Part shown: positions 28,932 through 37,804 of the stretch, piece by piece | Layout of the letters: the number at the start of each line of letters is the position of its first letter | How positions within the stretch are numbered: the first letter of the stretch is position 1 | From: Gloeocapsopsis crepidinum LEGE 06123 | GTDB lineage: Bacteria; Cyanobacteriota; Cyanobacteriia; Cyanobacteriales; Chroococcidiopsidaceae | Assembly: GCF_015207655.1 (NCBI RefSeq) | Contig: NZ_JADEWN010000002.1 | Span: forward strand, 62,001 to 126,000 | Reading direction: 5' to 3' | DNA: 64,000 bases | The notes under the pieces: generated by a model | The model's input: only the letters and a program-made list of their open reading frames with translations | Database searches by the model: none | What the model was told of the DNA's origin: nothing | Translations under genes and position numbers: made by a program

Positions 28932-29882
28932 GTGTTTTTTAGTATTGTGATTCCAACTTACAATCGTCAGCCGATTTTAGCGAAATGTTTAATAGCCCTC
29001 GAACAGCAACTTTTAGCAGCTGATAGCGCCATCGAGGGTTACGAAGTTGTCTTGGTAGACGATGGTTCGACAGATGGCACTTTAGAGTGGTTGCAAGACA
29101 ATGCTGCTGAGTTTCCTCACGTGCGATCGCATTTGCAAGATCACCAAGGACCAGCAGCCGCGCGGAATTTGGGTGTAGAGCGCGCGCAGGGAGATACGAT
29201 TATTTTTATTGATAGCGACCTCGTTGTTACAGAAAATTTTCTCCAAGCTCACGCTGACGGGCTACAGCAAGGACAGCAAACCTACGGTAGCGATCGCGTT
29301 TTTACCTATGGTCTTGTAATCAATACTTGCAATTTTGCCGATCCTACGGCAGAACCGTACAAAATTACCGATTTTTCCGCGGCTTATTTTGCGACGGGAA
29401 ATGTGGCGATCGCCCGTCAGTGGCTGGAGAAAGCAGGGTTATTTGATACTCGATTTCAACTTTATGGCTGGGAAGATTTGGAGTTGGGAGTACGCTTAAA
29501 ACAATTAGGCTTAAAACTTGTCAAATGCCCTGCGGCAGTTGGCTATCACTGGCACCCTCCCTTTAACCTCAAGCAAATTCCCAACCTAATTGAAAAAGAA
29601 ATTCAACGCGGGCGCATGGGAGTTCTATTTTATCAGAAACACCCCATTTGGGAAGTGCGCATGATGATTCAAATGACTTGGTTGCACCGTTTGCTTTGGG
29701 GACTGCTTTCACTAGGTGGTAATCTCAACGAACGTAGCTTGGCTCCTGTACTTCAGTGGTTAATCGATCAGGGTAAACCGCAGTTAGCCCTGGAAATTGC
29801 GCGGATTTTTCTAAATTGGTACAACGTTCAAGGTGTTTATTCGGCTTACTCTCAAATGCAGTCTGCTTCCCGCGCCAAGTAG
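28932..29882 (+). CDS. GT2-family glycosyltransferase
   Basis: About 316 residues, GT-A fold. Seen: SIVIPTYNRQPIL, VVLVDDGSTDGTLEWL, GPAAARNLGVERAQGD, the D-x-D motif FIDSDLVV, and the acceptor motif GWEDLELGVRLKQLG. A GTG at 28932 following AGGGGGA is preferred; another GTG six codons earlier at 28914 is possible. The acceptor and sugar cannot be read. It lies alone between argG and rpsB. Confidence 0.9.
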   Translation: MFFSIVIPTYNRQPILAKCLIALEQQLLAADSAIEGYEVVLVDDGSTDGTLEWLQDNAAEFPHVRSHLQDHQGPAAARNLGVERAQGDTIIFIDSDLVVTENFLQAHADGLQQGQQTYGSDRVFTYGLVINTCNFADPTAEPYKITDFSAAYFATGNVAIARQWLEKAGLFDTRFQLYGWEDLELGVRLKQLGLKLVKCPAAVGYHWHPPFNLKQIPNLIEKEIQRGRMGVLFYQKHPIWEVRMMIQMTWLHRLLWGLLSLGGNLNERSLAPVLQWLIDQGKPQLALEIARIFLNWYNVQGVYSAYSQMQSASRAK

Positions 29883-29924
29883 GGATTTTGGTGTGATACA
29901 CTAGTAGAGTTGACCAAAATCGCA

Positions 29925-29986
29925 CATCCAGTTTTTTCGGGTGTTTCCTGTAAGGAAATACACCTGGATGGAGGATTAACCCGAAA
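29925..29986 (+). promoter_or_regulatory. Structured rpsB leader, possible pseudoknot
   Basis: CATCCAG (29925-29931) pairs with CTGGATG (29964-29970); GTGTTTCC (29941-29948) pairs with GGAAATACAC (29954-29963) with a bulge. TTTCGGG (29935-29941), left unpaired between the two stems except for its last base, is complementary to CCCGAAA (29980-29986), just before the AGGAG site at 29989-29993. This arrangement could sequester or expose the ribosome-binding site of rpsB. Ribosomal protein S2 is known to autoregulate rpsB through a leader structure in other bacteria; that it does so here is inference. Confidence 0.55.
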
Positions 29987-29998
29987 TTAGGAGAAAAT

Positions 29999-30808
29999 AT
30001 GCCGGTTGTCTCATTGGCGCAAATGATGGAGGCAGGAGTTCACTTTGGGCATCAAACCCGACGGTGGAATCCTAAAATGGCTCCATATATCTATACCTCC
30101 CGCAATGGAGTGCATATCATTGACTTGGTACAAACTGCCCAGTTAATGGACGATGCATATCAGTATACGCGTACTGCCGCAGAACAAGGTAAGAAGTTCC
30201 TCTTTGTCGGTACAAAAAGGCAAGCAGCCGGAATCATCGCCCAAGAAGCAGCACGTTGTGGTTCGTATTACGTTAACCAAAGGTGGTTGGGCGGAATGCT
30301 GACTAACTGGACAACAATCAAAACACGTGCAGAGCGGTTAAAAGAATTGGAGCGCCGCGAAGAAAATGGAGCACTAGATTTGCTACCAAAAAAAGAAGCT
30401 TCGGTACTGCGCCGCGAGATGGCAAAGCTACAGAAGTATTTGGGTGGAATTAAAACGATGCGTAAAATTCCTGATGTAGTCGTGATTGTAGACCAGCGTC
30501 GGGAGTACAACGCCGTACAAGAATGTCAAAAACTAGGGATTCAAATTGTGTCAATGTTAGATACTAACTGCGATCCCGATGTAGTCGATGTTCCCATTCC
30601 AGCCAACGATGACGCAATTCGCTCAATCAAGCTAATTGTCGGCAAATTAGCAGACGCAATCTATGAAGGACGTCACGGTCAGCTAGAAGCAGAAGAGGAA
30701 TACGATTACGAAGGTGCAGAGGAAGATCTCGAATACGACGAAAGCGAAATCGAGTATACTGACTCATTGCTACCAGACGAAGAAGAGGAACAAACCGAAG
30801 AAGAATAG
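29999..30808 (+). CDS. rpsB: 30S ribosomal protein S2
   Basis: A 269-residue small-subunit protein. Seen: [53 protein letters not shown] and [21 protein letters not shown] lies 5 bases before the ATG. The C-terminus carries about 40 extra, strongly acidic residues (many Glu, Asp, Tyr) beyond the usual S2 core. It is followed by tsf after 61 bases, the common bacterial order. Confidence 0.97.
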   Translation: MPVVSLAQMMEAGVHFGHQTRRWNPKMAPYIYTSRNGVHIIDLVQTAQLMDDAYQYTRTAAEQGKKFLFVGTKRQAAGIIAQEAARCGSYYVNQRWLGGMLTNWTTIKTRAERLKELERREENGALDLLPKKEASVLRREMAKLQKYLGGIKTMRKIPDVVVIVDQRREYNAVQECQKLGIQIVSMLDTNCDPDVVDVPIPANDDAIRSIKLIVGKLADAIYEGRHGQLEAEEEYDYEGAEEDLEYDESEIEYTDSLLPDEEEEQTEEE

Positions 30809-30869
30809 AATATAGCTTTCTGGAATTATCTGAAAGCTCCAATTTAGTTAAGTAGGAAATTGAGGCAAG

Positions 30870-31529
30870 ATGGCGGAAATATCTGCACAAGTCGTCAAAG
30901 AGCTACGCGAAAGAACCGGCGCTGGCATGATGGACTGCAAAAAAGCGCTGAAAGAAAACGACGGTGATATGGACAAAGCCATTGAATGGCTGCGACAAAA
31001 AGGTATCACCTCTGCTGACAAAAAAGCTGGGCGCGTAGCAGCAGAAGGACTCGTAGGTAGCTACATTCACACTGGCGGTAGAGTTGGTGTATTAGTAGAA
31101 GTCAACTGCGAGACAGACTTCGTGGCTCGTCGTGAAGAATTTCAAACGCTGGTGCGGAACATCGCCATGCAAGTCGCGGCTTGCCCGAATGTCGAGTATG
31201 TCAAAGTAGAAGATATCCCAGCCGATATCGCCCAAAAAGAAAAAGAAATCGAAATGGGGCGGGACGATCTGGCGAAAAAGCCAGACAATATCAAAGAAAA
31301 AATCGTTCAAGGTCGAATTGAAAAACGCTTGAAAGAAATGACTTTGATGGATCAACCCTACATTCGCGATCAAAATATTTCTGTGGAAGATTTAGTGAAA
31401 CAAGCGATCGCGCAATTAGGTGAAAATATCCAAGTGCGTCGCTTTGTCCGCTTTGTCTTAGGCGAAGGTATCGATAAGCAAGAAAGCAATTTCGCAGAAG
31501 AGGTCGCTGCGCAAATGGGCAGTAAGTAA
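30870..31529 (+). CDS. tsf: Elongation factor Ts
   Basis: A 219-residue guanine-nucleotide exchange factor for EF-Tu. Seen: [20 protein letters not shown], the core motif [14 protein letters not shown], and [17 protein letters not shown]. It is the short cyanobacterial form. It follows rpsB by 61 bases and is likely co-transcribed with it. Confidence 0.97.
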   Translation: MAEISAQVVKELRERTGAGMMDCKKALKENDGDMDKAIEWLRQKGITSADKKAGRVAAEGLVGSYIHTGGRVGVLVEVNCETDFVARREEFQTLVRNIAMQVAACPNVEYVKVEDIPADIAQKEKEIEMGRDDLAKKPDNIKEKIVQGRIEKRLKEMTLMDQPYIRDQNISVEDLVKQAIAQLGENIQVRRFVRFVLGEGIDKQESNFAEEVAAQMGSK

Positions 31530-31587
31530 AATTAGGGGCGAGGGGTGAGTGATTGGTGCGTGAATTTTTTTGAATCTTAAAGAGTTT

Positions 31588-31640
31588 TGGAAAGTGCAGC
31601 GTGCCGGAGGCAACTATTTTGAGTTTTGAATTACAAAGAA
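31588..31640 (+). repeat. Partial composite repeat with GTGCCGGAGGCAA unit
   Basis: Contains GTGCCGGAGGCAACTATTTT followed by GAGTTTTGAATTAC. It shares the GCCGGAGGCAA unit with copies at 27374-27405 (reverse) and 59143-59165 but lacks the GTTAGCGTAGCGG core. Confidence 0.7.
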
Positions 31641-31687
31641 GTGTCTTAACTCATAATTCAACACTCATAACTTCCCCTCACTCCTCG

Positions 31688-31742
31688 ACGCCACTTGCTA
31701 CAACGGGGGACACCCCCGCAACGCAGTGGCTCCCCCTCACCC
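31688..31742 (+). repeat. Palindromic repeat, copy A
   Basis: Outer stem GCCACT/AGTGGC, inner stem CGGGGG/CCCCCG with ACA loop, then TCCCCCTCACCC. A second copy lies at 41299-41352 on the other strand and differs by paired changes in both stems. It sits just upstream of the gene at 31758. Confidence 0.8.
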
Positions 31743-31757
31743 TTAGTTTTTGAGGCA

Positions 31758-32606
31758 ATGGCAACGATTGAACAAATTAAACGAGAGATTGCAGCTTTAG
31801 AAGAAGCGTGTCGCGTTCTTGCAGAAGAACTTTATGCGGCTTACACTAGTTATTTCATAGCCTTAGCGAAAGCTGTACGGCAACAAGCAATCTTAGCTAC
31901 TTATCACTTGTGTACACAGGGCTATCCAGAAGCGTTTTTGAGTTTATCTTTTAGCCAGCGACAGCAATTGCAGCAAGATGTACGTAGGGTAATACGGGAA
32001 GCAATTGATCAGTTATTGGCGATAACACAGGTTGAGGAAAAAGAAAACTTAGAACAAGAAATTAGAGAAGATATCAAACTGGAAGCTACAGAAGAGGCAT
32101 TATTAGAATCTGTTAGTCCTCCTACGACAAGTTTTAGCACTCTGGTGAGATTTCCAACAAATCCGATAGATCTGCTCAAGTGGCAGCAAAATATCGAGCA
32201 GGCGATCGCCTCGCAACTGAAAACGATTTCGCGTGAAATTAACTATCTACTTCAGCAAGCAAAGATTTTGCCAGAGAAACTCCCCTTTCCATTACTCGAT
32301 GCAGCATTAAACGCACCAGAACTTCCAGCTGAAGCGACTGCTGGACCGCCAAATTTATTAAACTTATTAGTAGAAGCAGAAAGCAATAGCAATCAAGAAG
32401 AATCCAGCGTCACTACGCTTGTTGCTATCTATCTACGGCTAGGCGAAATTGAGTTTGCTGATGCGACAATAAGAACTGAGCGCAACCACATTCGTCATCT
32501 AGAAACCCGAAGCCGCACTTTATTGAAAGAATATTACAAGAAACAGCGCGAGCAAGCCATTGCAGAAGCAGAAGCAGCGTGGCGTGCTAGCTGGTTTGAA
32601 GATTAG
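31758..32606 (+). CDS. Conserved hypothetical helical protein
   Basis: A protein of 282 residues starting ATIEQIKREIAALEEACRVL; the ATG at 31758 is chosen because the 21 codons upstream run through the palindromic repeat. It is rich in helices, with coiled-coil stretches at the N-terminus and at the C-terminus (EYYKKQREQAIAEAEAAWRA). No membrane helices, signal or catalytic motif are visible. It resembles proteins found next to recG or tsf in cyanobacteria, from memory. Function unknown. Confidence 0.8.
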   Translation: MATIEQIKREIAALEEACRVLAEELYAAYTSYFIALAKAVRQQAILATYHLCTQGYPEAFLSLSFSQRQQLQQDVRRVIREAIDQLLAITQVEEKENLEQEIREDIKLEATEEALLESVSPPTTSFSTLVRFPTNPIDLLKWQQNIEQAIASQLKTISREINYLLQQAKILPEKLPFPLLDAALNAPELPAEATAGPPNLLNLLVEAESNSNQEESSVTTLVAIYLRLGEIEFADATIRTERNHIRHLETRSRTLLKEYYKKQREQAIAEAEAAWRASWFED

Positions 32607-32746
32607 CATTGTATTACCGCTGCGCAGAGTTAAGAATAATGAATGAAGTTAACTCAAAATTCAAAACTTTGAAATTACCTAGTCCAAATTTAAGTATTAA
32701 AGTTATAAAGAGAACCGATCGCTCTCGGCTGACTTGCTAATCACTT

Positions 32747-35242
32747 ATGACATCACTAGATTTAGGGCGATTGCAAAAAGCATTGGCAGTAGAAGCAGAA
32801 CGCGGCTTTGCTGATTTAATAGGTAAGCAATATCGCTTTAGTGAATTTCTCTGTCTTAGTTTTGGTAAACCTCCAGTAGCTCTGCCGTTAGACGAGCGTC
32901 AGCGGTGGCAAGAAATAGCAGCACAATTTGCCAAATATCCAGAATTGCCATTAGAAGAACGACAACACCTGGTAGCTGAAGCACGGAGATGCGTGTATCA
33001 TACACAACGATATCAGCGTGGGGACAATGTCACAAAGCAAAGTACAAAAGAGCGATCGCCCCACTCAACAAAAACGAAACTCCCGCCGACAACACCCTTA
33101 GTACAACCGCTACAGACAGAAGCCGCAATCCGTATTGCACCGTACCTAGAGCAACCCTTAAAAAGCTTACCCGAAGTAGGAGTGAGAAGAAGTGGTTACT
33201 TAGCAAAACTGGGGTTGTATACAGTACGCGACGTTCTATTTTATTATCCCCGCGACCACATTGATTATGCACGACAAGTCAATATCAAAGAATTGCAAGC
33301 AGGAGAGACAGTAACACTATTAGGAACAGTCAAGCGCTGTACTTGCTTTAATAGCCCGCGCAATCCTAAATTAACGATCCTGGAACTTGTCCTTAAAGAT
33401 AATACTGGTCAAATTCGGATTAATCGTTTTTTTGCAGGAGCGCGATACGGTCATCGTGGTTGGCAAGAACAGCAAAAACGTCGCTATCCTGTAGGTGCAG
33501 TTGTTGCTGCTTCTGGATTAGTCAAAGAAAGCAAATATGGTTTAACCTTAGAAGACCCCGAAATTGAAGTTTTGGCACATCCAGGAGATACGATTGATTC
33601 GCTGACAATCGGTCGAGTAGTACCAGTTTATGCTTTGACTGAGGGCGTAGGTGCAGATATGGTACGCAAAGCGGTTACGGCGGCTTTACCTGCGTGCGTA
33701 CATCTCAAAGACCCCTTGCCATTTCGCCTGCGCGACAAGTATGGTTTGATGGAACTAAAAGCGGCGATCGCTAATATTCACTTTCCCTCAGATAGCACTT
33801 CTTTGGAAGTTGCTCGACGTCGCCTTGTTTTCGATGAATTTTTCTATTTACAACTCGGTTTACTACAACGCCAACACAAAGCACGTCAAATTCAAAACGG
33901 TGCGATTTTAGCACGTACTGGAAAACTTATTCAAACATTTTACCAACTACTACCCTTTGAACTGACTAACGCTCAATCGCGAGTTGTTAACGATATCCTC
34001 GATGACTTACAAAAAACAGTACCGATGAATCGTTTGGTACAAGGAGATGTAGGTTCGGGAAAAACTGTTGTTGCTGTCATAGCAATCCTTGCAGCGATTC
34101 AATCAGGTTATCAAGCAGCGTTAATGGCTCCAACAGAAGTGTTAGCAGAACAACACTATCGCAAATTAGTTAGCTGGTTTAATCTGTTGCATTTACCCGT
34201 AGAACTGTTAACAGGTTCTACAAAAACTGCAAAACGCCGCCAAATTCATGCTCAACTAGAAACAGGTGAATTACCGCTATTGGTCGGTACTCATGCTTTG
34301 ATTCAAGAAAAAGTCAATTTTCAACGTTTAGGTTTAGTTGTGATTGACGAACAACATCGTTTTGGTGTAGGACAACGGGCACAGTTACAGCAAAAAGGCG
34401 AATCTCCGCACGTCTTGACAATGACAGCTACTCCCATTCCCCGTACGCTAGCGCTAACATTACATGGCGATTTAGATGTTAGTCAAATTGACGAACTACC
34501 ACCAGGAAGACAACAAATTCAGACAACAGTTCTATCAGCAAAAGAACGCAGTCACGCCTACGACTTAATTAACCGCGAAATTGCCCAAGGACGTCAAACT
34601 TATATCGTTTTACCTTTAGTAGAAGAATCAGAAAAGCTGGATGTCCGTGCTGCTGTCGAAGAACATCAACGACTCCAAGAAAGTATTTTTCCGCAATATC
34701 AAGTAGGCTTACTTCATGGTCGCATGAGTTCAGTTGATAAAGATACTGCTATTCATCAATTTCGTGACAATCAAACACAAATTTTAGTGTCAACAACCGT
34801 CATCGAAGTAGGAGTTGATGTACCCAATGCAACTGTGATGATGATTGAGAATGCTGAGCGTTTCGGTTTATCACAACTGCATCAATTACGCGGTCGTGTG
34901 GGTCGGGGTGCAGCGAAATCTTACTGTCTTTTGATGAGTAATTCTAAAGCAGAGACTGCACTATCGCGGTTAAAAGTCTTAGAACAATCGCAAGATGGCT
35001 TTTTCATTTCAGAGATGGATATGCGCTTTCGCGGTCCTGGAGAAGTCTTAGGGACAAGACAATCAGGATTACCAGACTTTACTTTAGCAAGTCTTGTAGA
35101 AGATCAAGAAGTTTTGGAATTAGCAAGAGCCGCCGCAGAAACAGTAATTGAACTTGATGCAACTTTAGAACGCTGGCGTTTGATGAAAGCTGAGTTGGAA
35201 TATCGCTATCAAAAATTAATGGGTGGTGCTATCTTGACGTAG
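32747..35242 (+). CDS. recG: ATP-dependent DNA helicase RecG
   Basis: An 831-residue helicase that remodels stalled replication forks. Order: a cyanobacterial N-terminal extension of about 140 residues; an OB-fold wedge domain (LLGTVKRCTCFNSPRNPKL); Walker A GDVGSGKTVVAV; APTEVLAEQHY; motif II DEQHRFG; TMTATPIPRTLAL; motif VI region HQLRGRVGRGAAKSYC; and the RecG tail FRGPGEVLGTRQSGLPDF. Full length. The N-terminal extension has a Ser/Thr/Pro-rich linker at about 85-115. Confidence 0.97.
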   Translation: MTSLDLGRLQKALAVEAERGFADLIGKQYRFSEFLCLSFGKPPVALPLDERQRWQEIAAQFAKYPELPLEERQHLVAEARRCVYHTQRYQRGDNVTKQSTKERSPHSTKTKLPPTTPLVQPLQTEAAIRIAPYLEQPLKSLPEVGVRRSGYLAKLGLYTVRDVLFYYPRDHIDYARQVNIKELQAGETVTLLGTVKRCTCFNSPRNPKLTILELVLKDNTGQIRINRFFAGARYGHRGWQEQQKRRYPVGAVVAASGLVKESKYGLTLEDPEIEVLAHPGDTIDSLTIGRVVPVYALTEGVGADMVRKAVTAALPACVHLKDPLPFRLRDKYGLMELKAAIANIHFPSDSTSLEVARRRLVFDEFFYLQLGLLQRQHKARQIQNGAILARTGKLIQTFYQLLPFELTNAQSRVVNDILDDLQKTVPMNRLVQGDVGSGKTVVAVIAILAAIQSGYQAALMAPTEVLAEQHYRKLVSWFNLLHLPVELLTGSTKTAKRRQIHAQLETGELPLLVGTHALIQEKVNFQRLGLVVIDEQHRFGVGQRAQLQQKGESPHVLTMTATPIPRTLALTLHGDLDVSQIDELPPGRQQIQTTVLSAKERSHAYDLINREIAQGRQTYIVLPLVEESEKLDVRAAVEEHQRLQESIFPQYQVGLLHGRMSSVDKDTAIHQFRDNQTQILVSTTVIEVGVDVPNATVMMIENAERFGLSQLHQLRGRVGRGAAKSYCLLMSNSKAETALSRLKVLEQSQDGFFISEMDMRFRGPGEVLGTRQSGLPDFTLASLVEDQEVLELARAAAETVIELDATLERWRLMKAELEYRYQKLMGGAILT

Positions 35243-35246
35243 ATTG

Positions 35247-35266
35247 TTAGCGATTAGTGATTAGCT
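35247..35266. repeat. Short heptamer repeat TTAGCGA-TTAGTGA-TTAGCTG
   Basis: Three near-identical heptamers right after the recG stop, of the same type as the cinA-upstream repeat at 19896-19922. Confidence 0.6.
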
Positions 35267-35533
35267 GAGAATGCGAGTGGGAGTGAATTTGCTACTAAAT
35301 AAATAAACATCCACCTCCGTAGACTACGGGTAAGGCATGCCTCACTCCAAAATCTCATCTTAATGTACGAAAGTACACTTTGCTTGAATAGCCTTGACTT
35401 TAGTCTAAGGGCATCTGTGATTTATGCAGAATGTCTATTGAGTTGGTAAAACAGATAGAATTTTAACAGAAGTATATAGTTAAACATTGCTACGGGTTGG
35501 CTATATCTACAACTCAGTAAAAATTTATTGGCA

Positions 35534-35968
35534 ATGAAAGTTATGATTCAATTCAAAAGACTATTGAGTGCAACTAGCGTCTTAACAATTATGGTTTCTG
35601 GTGCAGCGCTGATGACGACACTATCACCGCCAGTCGCGGCTCAGTCAGCAATATTTGTTGGTCAAGAAGCTCCTTACAGAGTCAGTCAACCGCAGATGGT
35701 AGGTTCTTTTATCTACGGTAGTCCTATTCCAACTCCTATGCCTGTAGATCCTGTCACTGGATTTTCTGTTCGTCGGACTCCAATAAATTCATGGAATTCT
35801 ACTCCTACGAGGAGAACAGGTACAGTTGTTAACTCTACGCTAGTCAATCCTGTTTTAGTGAATCCCACAATTCGAGATTCAACACTCATCAATCCAGTTA
35901 TTCTCAATTCAGGGCATCGCCGTATTAATAGAGTTCCTTCACGCGTTATTATTATCCCCTCAAACTAG
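35534..35968 (+). CDS. Secreted hypothetical protein with N-x-L repeats
   Basis: A 144-residue protein. The N-terminus is a signal peptide: basic start, hydrophobic stretch LLSATSVLTIMVSGAALMTT, and an AQS-type cleavage region (VAAQSA). The mature part is rich in Pro, Ser, Thr and Asn. Near the end are short repeats of the form NSTLVNPVLVNPTIRDSTL, then INPVILNSG, which would suit a beta-strand ladder. It ends in a basic segment (HRRINRVPSR). It is likely exported to the periplasm or surface. Function unknown. The ATG at 35534 is preferred over a TTG two codons earlier. Confidence 0.75.
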   Translation: MKVMIQFKRLLSATSVLTIMVSGAALMTTLSPPVAAQSAIFVGQEAPYRVSQPQMVGSFIYGSPIPTPMPVDPVTGFSVRRTPINSWNSTPTRRTGTVVNSTLVNPVLVNPTIRDSTLINPVILNSGHRRINRVPSRVIIIPSN

Positions 35969-36041
35969 AACGGGGGAAGCAGAGGAGATCGAGAGTTATG
36001 ACTAGAAGAAGTAGGAATGTTAAGTTATGAGAATTCTTGTC

Positions 36042-36085
36042 ATTCAAAACGTGCTAACGCACCGCTACGCTAACAAAACTTAAAA
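36042..36085 (+). repeat. Composite interspersed repeat, copy 3
   Basis: ATTCAAAACGTGCTAACGCA then CCGCTACGCTAACAAAACTT, same orientation as copy 2, between the secreted protein and argB. Confidence 0.85.
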
Positions 36086-36118
36086 TTCAAAACTCTTTCA
36101 CTCACTCCTCGCTCCTAT

Positions 36119-37012
36119 CTACCCCATAAACTCAGAGGCTACAATCATTGAGCCAATACCACTATCGGTAAAGATTTCTAGCAGTAAAGCGTGAGGAATT
36201 CTCCCATCGATGATATGGGCAGCATGAACGCCTTGTGCGAGCGATCGCACGCAACAGTTAACTTTTGGAATCATTCCACCGCTCACAACGCCTTGTGAGA
36301 TTAGTTCTCGCGCTTGTTGAATGTCTAGTTTATGCAGCAAGCTAGAAGGATCTTTATACTCTTTCAAAATTCCTGGCGTATCAGTCAGTAAAATTAATTT
36401 TTCCGCACCTAATGCGGCAGCAAGTTCACCTGCGGCAGTATCGGCATTGATATTATAAGCTTGACCTGTTTCGTCTGCTGCCACACTTGACACAACAGGA
36501 ATATAACCACTCTTAACTAGCGCCTCCAAAATATTGACATCCATATTAGTGACTTCTCCGACAAAGCCAATACCCTCTTGACCTTGAGGACGTGCTTTGA
36601 TCAAATTACCATCTTTACCACACAATCCAACCGCAGAGCCGCCAGCACGGTTAATTAGAGAGACAATTTCTTTGTTAACGCGACCAACTAACACCATTTC
36701 TACGACATCCATTGTTGCCGCATCCGTGACGCGCAAGCCATTTTTAAATTGTGGTTCAATTCCCAACTTATCTAACCAGCTATTAATTTCTGGTCCACCA
36801 CCGTGGACAACGATTGGTCGTAGCCCTACATAAGATAAAAATACAATGTCGCGAATAACTTTATCTTTAAGCGAACTATCTTTCATTGCCGCACCGCCGT
36901 ATTTTACAACAACGGTTCTTCCGGCAAACTGTTGAATATAAGGCAGTGCTTCACTCAGGACTCGAACACGGGTGGCTTCAGTTTCTCTAATATATTCGCT
37001 ATCGTTGAACAT
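36119..37012 (-). CDS. argB: Acetylglutamate kinase
   Basis: A 297-residue amino-acid kinase phosphorylating N-acetylglutamate in arginine synthesis. Seen: [51 protein letters not shown] and GGMIPKV. In cyanobacteria this enzyme is the main target of the PII signal protein, which relieves arginine inhibition; the sequence is of the arginine-sensitive type with the N-terminal helix. It follows aroK by 86 bases on the same strand. Confidence 0.97.
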   Translation of the reverse strand: MFNDSEYIRETEATRVRVLSEALPYIQQFAGRTVVVKYGGAAMKDSSLKDKVIRDIVFLSYVGLRPIVVHGGGPEINSWLDKLGIEPQFKNGLRVTDAATMDVVEMVLVGRVNKEIVSLINRAGGSAVGLCGKDGNLIKARPQGQEGIGFVGEVTNMDVNILEALVKSGYIPVVSSVAADETGQAYNINADTAAGELAAALGAEKLILLTDTPGILKEYKDPSSLLHKLDIQQARELISQGVVSGGMIPKVNCCVRSLAQGVHAAHIIDGRIPHALLLEIFTDSGIGSMIVASEFMG

Positions 37013-37098
37013 AAGCAGCTTTTATAAAGCAAAAAGTATGCATTGCAGTTTAAAAGAATTTGCGTTTTTCAACAATCTCAATTGCAACAATTTCAAAT

Positions 37099-37674
37099 CT
37101 AAAGTTGTGTTGTAGGTGTCTCGCCCTTCTTCAAGACTTGAGGAATTGCTGCTAATATTCGCGTAGCAAGTTGTTCTGGCGTTTCTTCCAAATTTACATT
37201 AACTCGGAGATCTGCTTGTGAATAAAGCGGTTGTCGTTGTTGCAATAGAGTTTCTAGCTGTGTGCGCAAGTCACCCGCTTGGAGTAATGGTCGAGTTTCA
37301 TCAGTATTTAAACGGGTATAGAGCAATTCTATCGGTGCATCAAGCCAGACAATTAAACCGTGGTGCAAATAACTCCAATTTTCGCGTCGCAGGACAATAC
37401 CACCACCCGTGGCGATCGCTAAATGTGTATAGGCACAAACTCTTGCTAAGACTTGAGTTTCTATCTGCCTGAATGCTGATTCACCACTTGTCGCAAATAC
37501 TTCGCTTATTGATTGCTGTGTTACTTGAGTAATAATCTCATCTGTATCCACAAATTTATAGCCGAGTTTGGTTGCTAAAACACGCCCTACTGTTGTTTTA
37601 CCAGTCCCCATCATGCCAACTAAGTATAAGTTGACTCCTTTCAATAAATTATTTTGCTCAACTGACTTGTTCAC
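37099..37674 (-). CDS. aroK: Shikimate kinase
   Basis: A 191-residue P-loop kinase of the shikimate pathway. Seen: Walker A GMMGTGKTTVGRVLA, FVDTDEIITQ with the shikimate-binding Asp, ESAFRQIETQ, ATGGGIVLR and the lid LNTDETRPLL. It is placed between the STAND ATPase gene and argB, all on the minus strand, and may share a transcript with argB. Confidence 0.95.
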   Translation of the reverse strand: MNKSVEQNNLLKGVNLYLVGMMGTGKTTVGRVLATKLGYKFVDTDEIITQVTQQSISEVFATSGESAFRQIETQVLARVCAYTHLAIATGGGIVLRRENWSYLHHGLIVWLDAPIELLYTRLNTDETRPLLQAGDLRTQLETLLQQRQPLYSQADLRVNVNLEETPEQLATRILAAIPQVLKKGETPTTQL

Positions 37675-37804
37675 AACCTTATCGTTCAGTTACTTACTAT
37701 TGATTAATATTAAAACTGTAATATAAAAATCTTAAACACTTCATAAATTTCTTTTTTCTCTATGCTTGCTGCACTGAAGTGGTTCATTAAAGAGTTGTTC
37801 TAAC

